From IMG/VR virus record IMGVR_UViG_3300044620_001899, positions 1 to 38,669 of that record: 38,669 nucleotides of DNA; one strand, written 5' to 3'. The notes beneath the pieces were generated by a model that ran no database searches, was not told the DNA's origin, and saw nothing but the letters and a program-made list of their open reading frames with translations. Below, one piece after another: positions 14,952-23,097 of the stretch (position 1 is the first letter of the stretch; every line of letters starts with the position of its first letter). This DNA comes from a virus. A program made the translations under genes and the position numbers.

Positions 14952-17003
14952 TCTAATTCTATAAGCGCCACTTCTTTGACCTATAATTCTATCCAGAGCA
15001 ATTCCAACATCTTGGTTTGTTAATCTTCCTACAGAACCAGCACCCCCACCATCATCGGTGAACGGCTTCGGTTGAAATGGAAACCCTGGAAATTTTATTG
15101 GAGATTTTATACTAGGTTTTGTCGAAGGATCAACAATTGGTGCAGGAACTCCTGGTGTACCAGTTGTGTTTAAGTTAGACGCTGAAGCTTGATTTGTTCT
15201 TCTGCTTCCTGCTAGAGATGTTGCTACCACACCTCTAATATTAGAAGTTGGTGATAAATCTACTGGAGCAGTTGAGATTGGTGGAGTGGCATCTACCGGA
15301 ATAGTTATCGGAGAACTTGACACATTAATAGTTGAAAAATTTTTAGGATAAACTGTAGATGATTCAGGAGTTATATTTCTTGGTGGTATTTGTGGAATAT
15401 ATTCGTATTGTTTTACTTGTGGAAGATTTACTCTTGAAACAATTGGTGGCGGTGGTTTTACTGTTAATGCTTCCGGATAGACTGGGGTAGATTCTGCAGC
15501 TGCGGACACAGTTGCCGCAGTTGCTGCCATTTTTTCTGCTGCTTTGCGAATTGGACCCTTTTCTTCATATTTGTTGGAATTAAGTTTTGAAAAATCAAAG
15601 TCTGTTTTAATTTCTCTTTCTTGTGTTTCTATTCTTCTTCTTTTTACATCTTCATTATAAACTTTTTCTGTATATGTAAGTTCTTCTTTATTTAAAGGTC
15701 TATCTAATTGTTTTGAAACTGCTTCTTGATATGATTCTAGAGATCCAAAGGCCCAAGGTCTTTGAGGTATAACTGGTGTCAAAGTAATTTTGGGTTTGGG
15801 TGTTGTTCTAACAAAACTTGGATTCTGGTAACCACCTAAACTTAAATACTCACCGGCCTCTGCTGTTTCGGGTACTCTAGCGTTGTTTAATGCAGTATAT
15901 CTATCAATAACTGCTTTCATAAAAGGAGTATCGGAATCGGATATTCTTTCACCGACAGAACCGCCAACAGCCTTACCCAATTTTTTTTGTCTCGCCCGAG
16001 CAAGAGCTTCCTTTTCTGCCATATTTCCAAATTTTTCTATTCTTGCTATTTCTTTTTTAGTTAAATTGAACGGAGAAATTCGTCTGTAACCAGCTGGAGT
16101 ATCAGCTCTAACCGCTGTTCCTGGCATTCCTTGTCTTTTTGGTTCAATGAATTCGGAAGCGTTACGTGCGGCCTCCCATGGATTCATTTTCCATCCTGCA
16201 AAAGCTTGACTTATTGGTTCAAGCTCTGCCATCTGTTCAGCAGATAAATTATATTTTGATTCTGGTGCAACAAATGGTTCCAATTCTTTTGGTTTAAAAT
16301 TTAAAGATTCGGGTCTTGTTAAATTTTCTGGAGTCTCTACAGGAGCTTTAGATGGTTGTTGTATTCTTGTTCTTGGAGAAATTTGAGTTCTTGATCTAGG
16401 AACAAATGATCCTCTTACTGACTTTGAACCAAATGGCAATATGCCTAAAGTTGCATCTACTGCGGCAGCACCATAATCACCTTCAGAAGCCTGTGAAATA
16501 GCACTAGACGCAGCTAAAGCAGTTCCTCCGATTACAATAATTGGAGCGGCTGCTGGAAACGCAAGCGTTAAAAGAACCCCCAAAGCAAGCATTTTATAAG
16601 TTTCTGGATCTGTTGCTAATTCTGCGACTCTTTCGCCAGCTTGTTGAAAAAAAGTTGAAGCTGTATAGGCTGTTTCTTTACCTTCTACCTCTTTCATCAG
16701 GGATTCTGAATCAGCATCTCCGCTTTTTAATTTTTCTTCAAGTTTAGATGCTTCCTCCCATTTTCTTTTTGCCATTTTTTTAAATTCTGGCGGAAGTTCT
16801 TTTAACCCAGTTTGTTGTTTTAATAATTCTTCAAATTCTTCCCATGACTTAGGTTTTTCAATGTTTGAAACATTTGGCATAACTTGTTCAAATAATTTTT
16901 TAATATCATTTAAAATCACATTTTCAAAAAATAAAACTCTTTTATCATGACTTCTTTTTTTTAAAATATTTGAAACAGTTGAGTTTGATAATTTATTAAT
17001 CAT
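14949..17003 (-). CDS. Large unknown virion-type protein with a hydrophobic segment
   Basis: 684 residues. Residues 1-120 are charged and helical. A strongly hydrophobic Ala/Gly-rich stretch at about 138-168 (MLALGVLLTLAFPAAAPIIVIGG) could insert into a membrane. The rest is low-complexity, rich in Pro, Arg, Glu, Ser and Thr, ending DVGIALDRIIGQRSGAYRIR, which matches the repeated NVGQYLDRVLG motif of the 774-residue protein. The layout would suit a protein ejected with the DNA, but there is no direct evidence. It follows the 17024 gene by 20 nt without a clear promoter. Confidence 0.7.
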   Translation of the reverse strand: MINKLSNSTVSNILKKRSHDKRVLFFENVILNDIKKLFEQVMPNVSNIEKPKSWEEFEELLKQQTGLKELPPEFKKMAKRKWEEASKLEEKLKSGDADSESLMKEVEGKETAYTASTFFQQAGERVAELATDPETYKMLALGVLLTLAFPAAAPIIVIGGTALAASSAISQASEGDYGAAAVDATLGILPFGSKSVRGSFVPRSRTQISPRTRIQQPSKAPVETPENLTRPESLNFKPKELEPFVAPESKYNLSAEQMAELEPISQAFAGWKMNPWEAARNASEFIEPKRQGMPGTAVRADTPAGYRRISPFNLTKKEIARIEKFGNMAEKEALARARQKKLGKAVGGSVGERISDSDTPFMKAVIDRYTALNNARVPETAEAGEYLSLGGYQNPSFVRTTPKPKITLTPVIPQRPWAFGSLESYQEAVSKQLDRPLNKEELTYTEKVYNEDVKRRRIETQEREIKTDFDFSKLNSNKYEEKGPIRKAAEKMAATAATVSAAAESTPVYPEALTVKPPPPIVSRVNLPQVKQYEYIPQIPPRNITPESSTVYPKNFSTINVSSSPITIPVDATPPISTAPVDLSPTSNIRGVVATSLAGSRRTNQASASNLNTTGTPGVPAPIVDPSTKPSIKSPIKFPGFPFQPKPFTDDGGGAGSVGRLTNQDVGIALDRIIGQRSGAYRIR

Positions 17004-17023
17004 GGTTTATTTTCGAATATCTA

Positions 17024-17854
17024 TTAAATTTTTGGAACTCTGTTTGGAACCCTACTATGACCGTATAGAATATTACCCGCTCTTCTTGTGCTTAATCTAG
17101 TTGCGCTTGTTTTTCCAACATTTTTATTAATGTAATCATCACTTTTACCGAACATTGATTGTAATTCTTCTTGTGACGGTACACTTAAAGATCCACCCGT
17201 TCCACCTGTATTTGGAAAATTTGGTGTCACGTTCGGAGTGATGTTAGGCGATTTCCCAGACATAGAAGATGGGGGTGGAGGAGAAATTGATGGTGTAGAA
17301 ACATTAGAAGATGTTGAAGCCAAACTGGAACTAGTTGGACTTGAAATCATACCCATCGACGGTGCGTTTGAAGTAGATGTTCCTATTCCGGGAAGTACAG
17401 TTTGTGATTTTCTTGCTGCAAACGGATCAATGTTTAATGATGTTAATGATTTTTGATCCAAAGAATTTAAATTTAAATTTTGTTGTTGTAAGGATAAAGA
17501 AAATTTATCCATTGCTCTTTGCCTAGCATTTGTTCTAGCAGTTAAAGATGCTTCATTGATATTAAATAAATTTGAAACAATATTTTTTGCATTTCCTTTT
17601 GAGATTGGCGTCTGTTTTTCTACACTTTTTGAAAAATGGTTCAATAGGCTTAAACTTCTATTTTGTAAATCATTTGAAGAATTAATAATTTTTTTATTAA
17701 TTTCATTTAATTCAAAAAAAGTATTGCTAGATGATTTTGACAATATTTTTGATATTGAATTTTTTAAATTTGGTTTGCTGACATCTTCACTTAAAGGCTT
17801 TTTATATAAAAAATCCTTGACTTCCCAATAATGTTGTTTATTATTTTTATCCAT
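17024..17854 (-). CDS. Unknown Ser/Pro-rich late protein
   Basis: 276 residues. The N-terminal 130 residues are helical and basic; residues about 155-230 are a Ser/Thr/Pro/Asn-rich linker; the end is basic (RLSTRRAGNILYGHSRVPNRVPKI). A late promoter CTAAATA lies 10 nt before the ATG at 17854. It is first gene of the minus-strand unit leading into the 684-residue protein. No family recognised. Confidence 0.7.
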   Translation of the reverse strand: MDKNNKQHYWEVKDFLYKKPLSEDVSKPNLKNSISKILSKSSSNTFFELNEINKKIINSSNDLQNRSLSLLNHFSKSVEKQTPISKGNAKNIVSNLFNINEASLTARTNARQRAMDKFSLSLQQQNLNLNSLDQKSLTSLNIDPFAARKSQTVLPGIGTSTSNAPSMGMISSPTSSSLASTSSNVSTPSISPPPPSSMSGKSPNITPNVTPNFPNTGGTGGSLSVPSQEELQSMFGKSDDYINKNVGKTSATRLSTRRAGNILYGHSRVPNRVPKI

Positions 17855-17864
17855 GGCTACAAAA

Positions 17865-17871
17865 TATTTAG
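17865..17871 (-). promoter_or_regulatory. T4-type late promoter (CTAAATA variant)
   Basis: CTAAATA on the minus strand, 10 nt before the ATG at 17854. Only 5 bp separate it from the plus-strand late promoter at 17877. Confidence 0.65.
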
Positions 17872-17876
17872 AATTT

Positions 17877-17884
17877 TATAAATA
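17877..17884 (+). promoter_or_regulatory. T4-type late promoter
   Basis: Exact TATAAATA, 10 nt before the ATG at 17895. It excludes the upstream ATG at 17853, which would not be in this transcript. Confidence 0.75.
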
Positions 17885-17894
17885 CTTAAAAGGT

Positions 17895-18392
17895 ATGAAG
17901 AAACAGGTTCTCCTGTTAAACCAAGATAGCACTCCTTTAAATGTTATCACTATTGGAAAAGCCTTTAAATTAATGAATAACGATAAAGTTTGGGGTGATG
18001 AAGGCAATTCTGATTTTTATGAACTTGTTTCGGTATCAAAAATTATTAAAATACCTAAAATTTTAATTTTAAAATACTATGTCAAATTGCCATACAAAAA
18101 AGCAACCCCATCAAGAAAAAACATTTTAAAAAGAGATAAATATTGTTGTCAGTATTGTGGTATTGAGCTAACAGAAAAAACTGCAACAGTAGATCATATA
18201 ATTCCAAGATGCAAGGGTGGTGGTTCCACTTGGATAAATTTGGCAGCCGCGTGCAAAGATTGTAATTTATTCAAAGGAAATAGAACTCCAAAAGAAGCAA
18301 AAATGGAATTAAAAAATAAACCAAAAGAACCTAGTTATGGGTTTTTATTTGACGATATCCTAATAAGTTTTAGAAAGAAAAAAAATGCCTAA
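17895..18392 (+). CDS. HNH endonuclease
   Basis: 165 residues from MKKQVLLLNQDSTPLNVI, the usual N-terminus of this HNH family (V-L-x-L-N-x-D-x-x-P-L-N-V). The nuclease core has C85-x-x-C88, the catalytic D100-H101 (TVDHIIPRCKGGG), N115 and C120-x-x-C123-N. An upstream ATG at 17853 overlaps the divergent gene's start codon inside a CCATGG palindrome; the late promoter at 17877 makes 17895 the better start. Role unclear: packaging-related cutting, host DNA cutting or homing are all possible. It overlaps the next gene by 8 nt. Confidence 0.9.
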   Translation: MKKQVLLLNQDSTPLNVITIGKAFKLMNNDKVWGDEGNSDFYELVSVSKIIKIPKILILKYYVKLPYKKATPSRKNILKRDKYCCQYCGIELTEKTATVDHIIPRCKGGGSTWINLAAACKDCNLFKGNRTPKEAKMELKNKPKEPSYGFLFDDILISFRKKKNA

Positions 18393-18684
18393 TTATTCCT
18401 ACATTTGCGAAGGCTGTGACCATAAATTTGATTTATTTTTGAAAATGAGTGAATCAGACAATCCATTAAAAGATAATTGTCCTTGTTGTAAAAAGAAAAA
18501 AATAAAAAGAGATTGGTCAGAAAATAAAAATAGTTTAGCAGTAGATGCAACTTTAACTCCAACAAAAGTTAACGGAAGTGCTTGGAACGAAGTAATTGAT
18601 AAAGTAAAAAAAGTTGCACCAAGAAGTATGCAAGAGAGATTAGAAAATTCTAGAACATTTAATGCCGGAAGATACATAAGATAA
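18385..18684 (+). CDS. FmdB-like zinc ribbon protein
   Basis: 99 residues. The N-terminal ribbon MPNYSYICEGCDHKFDLFLKM has C8-x-x-C11, and C32-x-x-C35 completes the zinc site, as in the FmdB-type putative regulatory family. The C-terminal 55 residues are basic and end RTFNAGRYIR. Such proteins are common in T4-like phages; the role is unknown. Cotranscribed with the HNH gene. Confidence 0.8.
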   Translation: MPNYSYICEGCDHKFDLFLKMSESDNPLKDNCPCCKKKKIKRDWSENKNSLAVDATLTPTKVNGSAWNEVIDKVKKVAPRSMQERLENSRTFNAGRYIR

Positions 18685-18687
18685 ATA
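18680..18687 (+). promoter_or_regulatory. T4-type late promoter (GATAAATA)
   Basis: GATAAATA, 5 nt before the ATG at 18693, which makes the message leaderless by T4 geometry. It contains the TAA stop of the upstream gene (18682-18684). Confidence 0.75.
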
Positions 18688-18692
18688 TTATT

Positions 18693-18989
18693 ATGAACTA
18701 TGAAATTCAAAAAATTATATTAAAAAATTGTACAGTTTATAATATTTTATTGGAATCTGAATTGCTAGGACATGTAATTGAAGAAGAAAATAAAAATTTA
18801 CTAATACAGACCAGCGATCTTAATATAATTCCAATAGCAGAAAGCCTTGGATTCAATGGTTCATTTATATGTGAAATTAATGATAATTATGAAATTATAA
18901 AATTAAATTCTTCTGGTGTAGTTCCAGTAAATTTTAAAGTTATAAACCTCCAAGAACATTTTTTGAATGAGCTAGATATTTTAATATAA
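18693..18989 (+). CDS. Unknown late protein
   Basis: 98 residues starting MNYEIQKIILKNCTVYN, acidic, rich in Ile/Leu/Asn, with a beta-rich look. Its last 50 bp overlap the 3' end of the convergent resolvase gene. No family recognised. Confidence 0.65.
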   Translation: MNYEIQKIILKNCTVYNILLESELLGHVIEEENKNLLIQTSDLNIIPIAESLGFNGSFICEINDNYEIIKLNSSGVVPVNFKVINLQEHFLNELDILI

Positions 18990-19494
18990 AATAGCTATCC
19001 ACTATATCTGTTATAGGATTTGACAAATTTTTTTGATTAAAAGTTAATAATAAATTTGTACCAGTCTCTTTGGAGAAGGACTCGTACATTAGGGCTTTAT
19101 CCGCGTTACCTTTGCCTGTGGCGTGTTTCTTTGATTTGGATGGCTCTACGACCGTCAGAGGAACCCCGGCCTTATAGAGCTTATGCTTGAATATGCCCAT
19201 GTTCTCGGCCAAATGAAACACTCTTCCCTGAGAACCATAGGAATAGCCTTCTATGGCTACTTCTGATGCCCCAATACACAAATTTATAGCCCAATCTGAA
19301 ATACTGTCAAATCTATCAACATCGGCCACATATTCCTGAAAACTTTCACCAGTAATATTTGGCAAAATTTTATCTGCGTATTTTTTAGTATTTGTTAGGT
19401 AGTAGAAAAAACAGTTATCAAATGTAAATGGCTTTCTCTCGTCATATAGACAGAGGCATGGGCATGTTATCGAATAATCTACACCTATTAACAT
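18940..19494 (-). CDS. RuvC-like Holliday junction resolvase
   Basis: 184 residues from MLIGVDYS. The RNase H-fold acidic residues of the RuvC family are visible: D6 in LIGVDYSITCPCLCLY, E82 in EVAIEGYSYG and D163/D166 in ITDIVDSYFIL, with a VVEPSKSKKHATGKGNADK segment between them. It would resolve branched DNA before packaging, the job of T4 gp49. An earlier ATG at 19503 is possible, but the late promoter at 19507-19514 would start transcription within that codon. Confidence 0.8.
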   Translation of the reverse strand: MLIGVDYSITCPCLCLYDERKPFTFDNCFFYYLTNTKKYADKILPNITGESFQEYVADVDRFDSISDWAINLCIGASEVAIEGYSYGSQGRVFHLAENMGIFKHKLYKAGVPLTVVEPSKSKKHATGKGNADKALMYESFSKETGTNLLLTFNQKNLSNPITDIVDSYFILKYLAHSKNVLGGL

Positions 19495-19506
19495 GTGGAA
19501 CATAGA

Positions 19507-19514
19507 TATTTATT
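19507..19514 (-). promoter_or_regulatory. T4-type late promoter (AATAAATA)
   Basis: Minus strand, overlapping the TAA stop of the protease gene (19512-19510). Predicted start near 19501, 7 nt before the ATG at 19494. Confidence 0.55.
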
Positions 19515-20307
19515 CTTCATACCAAGGCCAGTCACAGAACCTTTCTTTCATAATATTATCTATCCACTCGTAATAGTAACAAACTTTTATGCCTCCATTG
19601 TCTATTACATTCCCAGAAGATGGATCTACACCGAAGAATGATATGATTCCTGCCAATTTTCCAGAGTCTTCAAAAATTCCGCCACCAGAATCACCGTAGT
19701 AAACCGAGCCATTGAGTGCAAGCATTCTCATCACTTGGCCCCCATCTTCAATAAGAGAGCCGTAATAGCGCATTACACCCTTCTCGCTGACCTTTTTGTA
19801 GCCAAGGCTCCATCCAACAGTAATAACCTCTTCTCCGGGAATTAGATCCCACGGTATTTTTGAAAGTTCTGCTGGAGGTTCGTGACAATCTTCTTCTAAA
19901 ATGCAAAGAACAATATCGTTCATTGGAAACCCAGGAACATATGGGCTTGCCTTGTGCACCTTGCCAATTCTTAAAAATTGTCCTCCATGAGTCCAAAAAT
20001 ATTTTGGAGGATCCTCGGACAACGCAAAACAATGCTGTGCGCTTAGTATTGCGTTTCTGTGAATAAGAACTGCAGAACCAATTACATCACCCGATTGTGT
20101 AACTATAGCACCTACACAGGAGTAGCGGTCATCCTCAGCTAGTCCGATGGAATCGTACTTCGAAGAATCCAATAAGAATGCGGGGACTTCCGCTACTCCT
20201 TGTGTTTTTTCCTGTTCAGATTCAACTTGTTTTGGAGGAGACGATAGCGAATTGCAAGCAGTGCTTGTCGCCATCACGACTGCGAGGATTAATGCCCTCA
20301 GCAACAT
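19510..20307 (-). CDS. Trypsin-like serine protease, predicted lipoprotein
   Basis: 265 residues. A signal peptide (LLRALILAVVMATS) ends at a lipobox-like TSTAC with C18; the next residue is Asn, not Asp, which favours the outer membrane. The trypsin-fold triad is visible: H92 (ILSAQHCF), D131 (MNDIVLCIL) and S207 (YYGDSGGGIF). Four further Cys residues may form disulphides. A secreted trypsin-like protease is unusual in a T4-like phage; possible roles are lysis, surface change or exclusion of other phages (inference). It has a late promoter 8 nt upstream and lies just after the terminator of the replication operon. Confidence 0.85.
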   Translation of the reverse strand: MLLRALILAVVMATSTACNSLSSPPKQVESEQEKTQGVAEVPAFLLDSSKYDSIGLAEDDRYSCVGAIVTQSGDVIGSAVLIHRNAILSAQHCFALSEDPPKYFWTHGGQFLRIGKVHKASPYVPGFPMNDIVLCILEEDCHEPPAELSKIPWDLIPGEEVITVGWSLGYKKVSEKGVMRYYGSLIEDGGQVMRMLALNGSVYYGDSGGGIFEDSGKLAGIISFFGVDPSSGNVIDNGGIKVCYYYEWIDNIMKERFCDWPWYEE

Positions 20308-20315
20308 GGCAAAAA

Positions 20316-20322
20316 TATTTAG
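20316..20322 (-). promoter_or_regulatory. T4-type late promoter (CTAAATA variant)
   Basis: CTAAATA on the minus strand, 8 nt before the protease ATG, just downstream of the terminator at 20325-20346. Confidence 0.65.
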
Positions 20323-20324
20323 AA

Positions 20325-20346
20325 TAAAAAACCCCCTTTCGGGGGT
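20325..20346 (-). terminator. Rho-independent terminator
   Basis: On the minus strand, ACCCCC-GAAA-GGGGGT is followed by a T-run. It ends the helicase-to-tRNA-Asn operon and separates it from the late protease gene. Confidence 0.85.
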
Positions 20347-20368
20347 AAAATCTTTTGATTTTTTAATG

Positions 20369-20441
20369 CTCCTCGGGCTGGGATTGAACCAGCGACATTT
20401 CGCTTAACAGGCGAACGCTTCTACCACTGAGCTACCGAGGA
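20369..20441 (-). tRNA. tRNA-Asn (GTT)
   Basis: 73 nt. The acceptor stem TCCTCGG/CCGAGGA is perfect, the discriminator is G (20369), and the anticodon arm TTCGC-CTGTTAA-GCGAA carries GTT (20408-20406). T loop TTCAATC. CCA is not encoded. It follows the ribonucleotide reductase stop by 8 nt and probably shares its transcript. Confidence 0.95.
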
Positions 20442-20449
20442 GTGAAGAA

Positions 20450-22339
20450 TCAGACTATCTGGCAACCACCAGCACCACAGGCAAATTCCTTTGCCGACTC
20501 AGTATTGTCTTCTGCCTCATATTTAGAGAGCTCCTTGAAGTTAACTTTAACCTTTGGATGCGCTGCATATGTCGCAGAATCAATTTGCTCAAATGGAGCC
20601 TGAGCGTATGTGTGATTGTCACCACCGGGAAGGAACGAGATGCCTGTTGCGACATCGAAGTTCTCCCAGAGCCAGTTGCCGACCTCAAGAAACTCAGAGT
20701 CCTTGTAGTTGACGGTAATCGATGGCTTGTGGTGGCAATAATGTTCCTGATAAGTCTTCCACAGATCCAAGTGATCCAATGCACGGAGATCTTCCGTTGT
20801 AGTTGTACCCTTTGGAGCCTTCATAGCAAAGGTAAAGACCGCTGTATTATTAGGATTGATCACATCATCTTCGCAAGGAACGCCTTGATCCTTCATGAGA
20901 TTGTAAATTGGGTCCTTCTTGTCGATGCGAATTCTACGGTAATAGTGTTCCGCATATCGTGGGTGGAGACCTGATGCAGAATCAACAAGGCATGAAGTTG
21001 TTCCCTCTGGCTTCACGCATGTGATGGACTTGCTTGGATTGATGCCAAGCTTCTCTGCCCATTTCATGTTTGTTGCAGTTGCGTGATCGCGGAGGGTTTC
21101 GAGCAGACGTACTAACTTTGGCTTGCCTTCGAGTCCACTTGTCAACTTATTGTCATAGATTCCAGTCATGCTAACACCGAGAAGACGCTCATCTTCGCAG
21201 TTCTTCTTCCACTCTGGACGAAGATATGGGAAGTCAACGAATGTTGATTGAACCGTACCTATGATGGTGGCGATTTCAATCTTCTTCTTCAAGGAAGCAG
21301 CGGTGTCATCGGGACGAACAACTACTGTTGAAAGGTTGCAGAACTCAAACGGCTTAAGAATAATCTCCGAGCACGGGTTTGTGCCATATTCGCAGTTTTC
21401 ATCACGACCCCATTTGGCTGCTTGCTCTTGCAATGCCCTACGGTTAATCATACCACGCTCACCGCTGTGGCTGTTGTATAGCGAGGTCCATTCCTCAAGG
21501 AACTGACCCATTGGAGGACGGCCACGATAGACAGCAGAGTTATTTGCATAAGAACGGAAGCCAGCCTGCTCCCACCAAGCACCGCTCTTGCAGAGAGCCA
21601 TCTCACGATCCGAAAGATCGCTGAGAGAGATCATGGCAGAGCGACGAACACCACCGACGATGACTGCGTTTGCGATTGCGCAGCAAATATCGTGACACTC
21701 AAGAGCGGTGAGTCTTCGGCCTTGTGCATTGTAAAACACCTTGACAATAAATTTGAAAAGATTGTCAAGAGGAGCTGGACCACTTGCACGACCACCAAAG
21801 GTCTTCAGTCTTGCACCCGATGGACGAATCTTACTAAGATCCCACTTAACGTGGCGACCAGCATAAAGATGATCCATCAAGAATCTAACTGAGTTGCCCC
21901 AACCTTCCTTGGAGTCTTCAACAACATAAGTGATGTTGAAGGCTTTTTCAATTTTGTTTGCAACTTGTGGAAGTTTATCTGTGTATTGGTGCTCAACAGA
22001 ATAACCAACACCAGTTCCATTCATGAGAATTACAAAAAGTTCTGCAAACGAATCAAGGCTGTCAATTGGCAGGTACGAGCAATTGTACAAGCAAGTGTTG
22101 TCATGATCCAGTGCAGGTCCAGCAGTCATGAGACTGCGCATGGAAGGCAAAACCTCAAGGTTCAGGATTGCTTCTTTTACATCAGGACGTTCTGCGAGTT
22201 GCGGAACTTTGCCAGTAAAATAATTCCACCAACGGTCTACACATTCATCCCAGGTTTCTCTGCGATTCTTTTCTGGAATCCACCGAGAATAACGCGAAAT
22301 GAAAATAAACGATTGAAATGGTGACAAATTTTCTGCCAT
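20450..22339 (-). CDS. nrdJ: Class II (adenosylcobalamin-dependent) ribonucleotide reductase
   Basis: 629 residues. Family blocks: VLPSMRSLMTAGPAL, NCSYLPID (C87), MNGTGVGYSVE, NPCSEIILKPFEFCNLSTV (C323, C334), KPEGTTSCLVDSASGLHPR and the C-terminal redox pair C621-x4-C626. This is the short monomeric B12-type enzyme common in marine phages; it makes deoxyribonucleotides without needing oxygen. Reliance on B12 implies a host that makes or imports it. AAGGAG lies about 10 nt before the ATG, so this internal gene is translated in the usual way. It follows thyX in the replication operon. Confidence 0.93.
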   Translation of the reverse strand: MAENLSPFQSFIFISRYSRWIPEKNRRETWDECVDRWWNYFTGKVPQLAERPDVKEAILNLEVLPSMRSLMTAGPALDHDNTCLYNCSYLPIDSLDSFAELFVILMNGTGVGYSVEHQYTDKLPQVANKIEKAFNITYVVEDSKEGWGNSVRFLMDHLYAGRHVKWDLSKIRPSGARLKTFGGRASGPAPLDNLFKFIVKVFYNAQGRRLTALECHDICCAIANAVIVGGVRRSAMISLSDLSDREMALCKSGAWWEQAGFRSYANNSAVYRGRPPMGQFLEEWTSLYNSHSGERGMINRRALQEQAAKWGRDENCEYGTNPCSEIILKPFEFCNLSTVVVRPDDTAASLKKKIEIATIIGTVQSTFVDFPYLRPEWKKNCEDERLLGVSMTGIYDNKLTSGLEGKPKLVRLLETLRDHATATNMKWAEKLGINPSKSITCVKPEGTTSCLVDSASGLHPRYAEHYYRRIRIDKKDPIYNLMKDQGVPCEDDVINPNNTAVFTFAMKAPKGTTTTEDLRALDHLDLWKTYQEHYCHHKPSITVNYKDSEFLEVGNWLWENFDVATGISFLPGGDNHTYAQAPFEQIDSATYAAHPKVKVNFKELSKYEAEDNTESAKEFACGAGGCQIV

Positions 22340-22365
22340 AATAGGCTACTCCTTAGTTGGTGTCT

Positions 22366-23097
22366 TTATTTAGTTGTTAGAGTTTTCCACGAAACTGGGA
22401 AAAGCGGGGCAACAATTTTATCTATTGCTTCAGCATATTTTTGAATTTCCCATTGTGCGTGGCTATCGATTCTCAAGTTATAAACGCGGGCAAATGCGTA
22501 GAGAGAACCAGTCCACACAAATTCCGTATAAGTTCCTTGGGGAAGAATTGATCTGGCTTGTTCCGGCGCAACACCGTCAACAAGCAAGCGATTATAGAGA
22601 TCAATACATTCCTTTGCAATTCCTTCATATTCTTGTCTTAGTTTGATGCAGAGATCCATGTCTTCAATGGCACCAGAGCTTCCCTGTTTTGCTCCATTGG
22701 TTGGAGCACTTCTCCAAAGTGGAATATAAACCTCGGGCTCAAATGTAACATATCTACGACTCACCTCGTTCATAACAAGGCCAATTTGATGTTTGCCAAG
22801 TTGTGCACGAACAAAGATTGGACATTTTATTCTCAAGCTGATTTGAGCGTGGCAAAATGGAGTGAAGTGATTGTGCTTCGCAAGATAATTAATAAGCTTT
22901 GTATCACGTTCAGACAATTTCTTTTCACGATATCCTGTCCAATTGTGTTCACTATCCCAATCGCTTTCCTTATTAAAGGAAACGCGGGCGGAATTGACAA
23001 CGCTGAGGTCAGACCCCATGTAGTCAACCAGTTGAACGTGACCGTGATCCAAAACTTTAATATTAGTCTGATCCGCGTTTTGCGTCGTCTCTGTCAT
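22366..23097 (-). CDS. thyX: Flavin-dependent thymidylate synthase
   Basis: 243 residues from MTETTQNADQ; GAGG 6 nt upstream supports this start over the ATG at 23118. The family blocks are VNSARVSF, HFTPFCHAQISLRIKCPIFVRAQLGKHQIGLVMNEVSRRY and PQGTYTEFVWTGSLYAF. The classical RHR-x7-S motif is replaced by K102-H103-Q104 with S113 eight residues later. It makes dTMP from dUMP using FAD, folate and NAD(P)H. It overlaps the upstream small gene by 35 nt. Confidence 0.92.
   Translation of the reverse strand: MTETTQNADQTNIKVLDHGHVQLVDYMGSDLSVVNSARVSFNKESDWDSEHNWTGYREKKLSERDTKLINYLAKHNHFTPFCHAQISLRIKCPIFVRAQLGKHQIGLVMNEVSRRYVTFEPEVYIPLWRSAPTNGAKQGSSGAIEDMDLCIKLRQEYEGIAKECIDLYNRLLVDGVAPEQARSILPQGTYTEFVWTGSLYAFARVYNLRIDSHAQWEIQKYAEAIDKIVAPLFPVSWKTLTTK

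Noticed and set aside
17853-17894. Start of the HNH gene at 17853
   Set aside because: The late promoter lies downstream of this ATG, and the family's usual N-terminus begins at 17895.
17895-18392. HNH gene as part of an inserted mobile intron
   Set aside because: It has its own late promoter, flanking genes are intact and no split gene or intron structure is visible.
19748-20032. Second minus-strand frame inside the protease gene
   Set aside because: Alternative frame of a gene with a full catalytic triad; no initiation signal.
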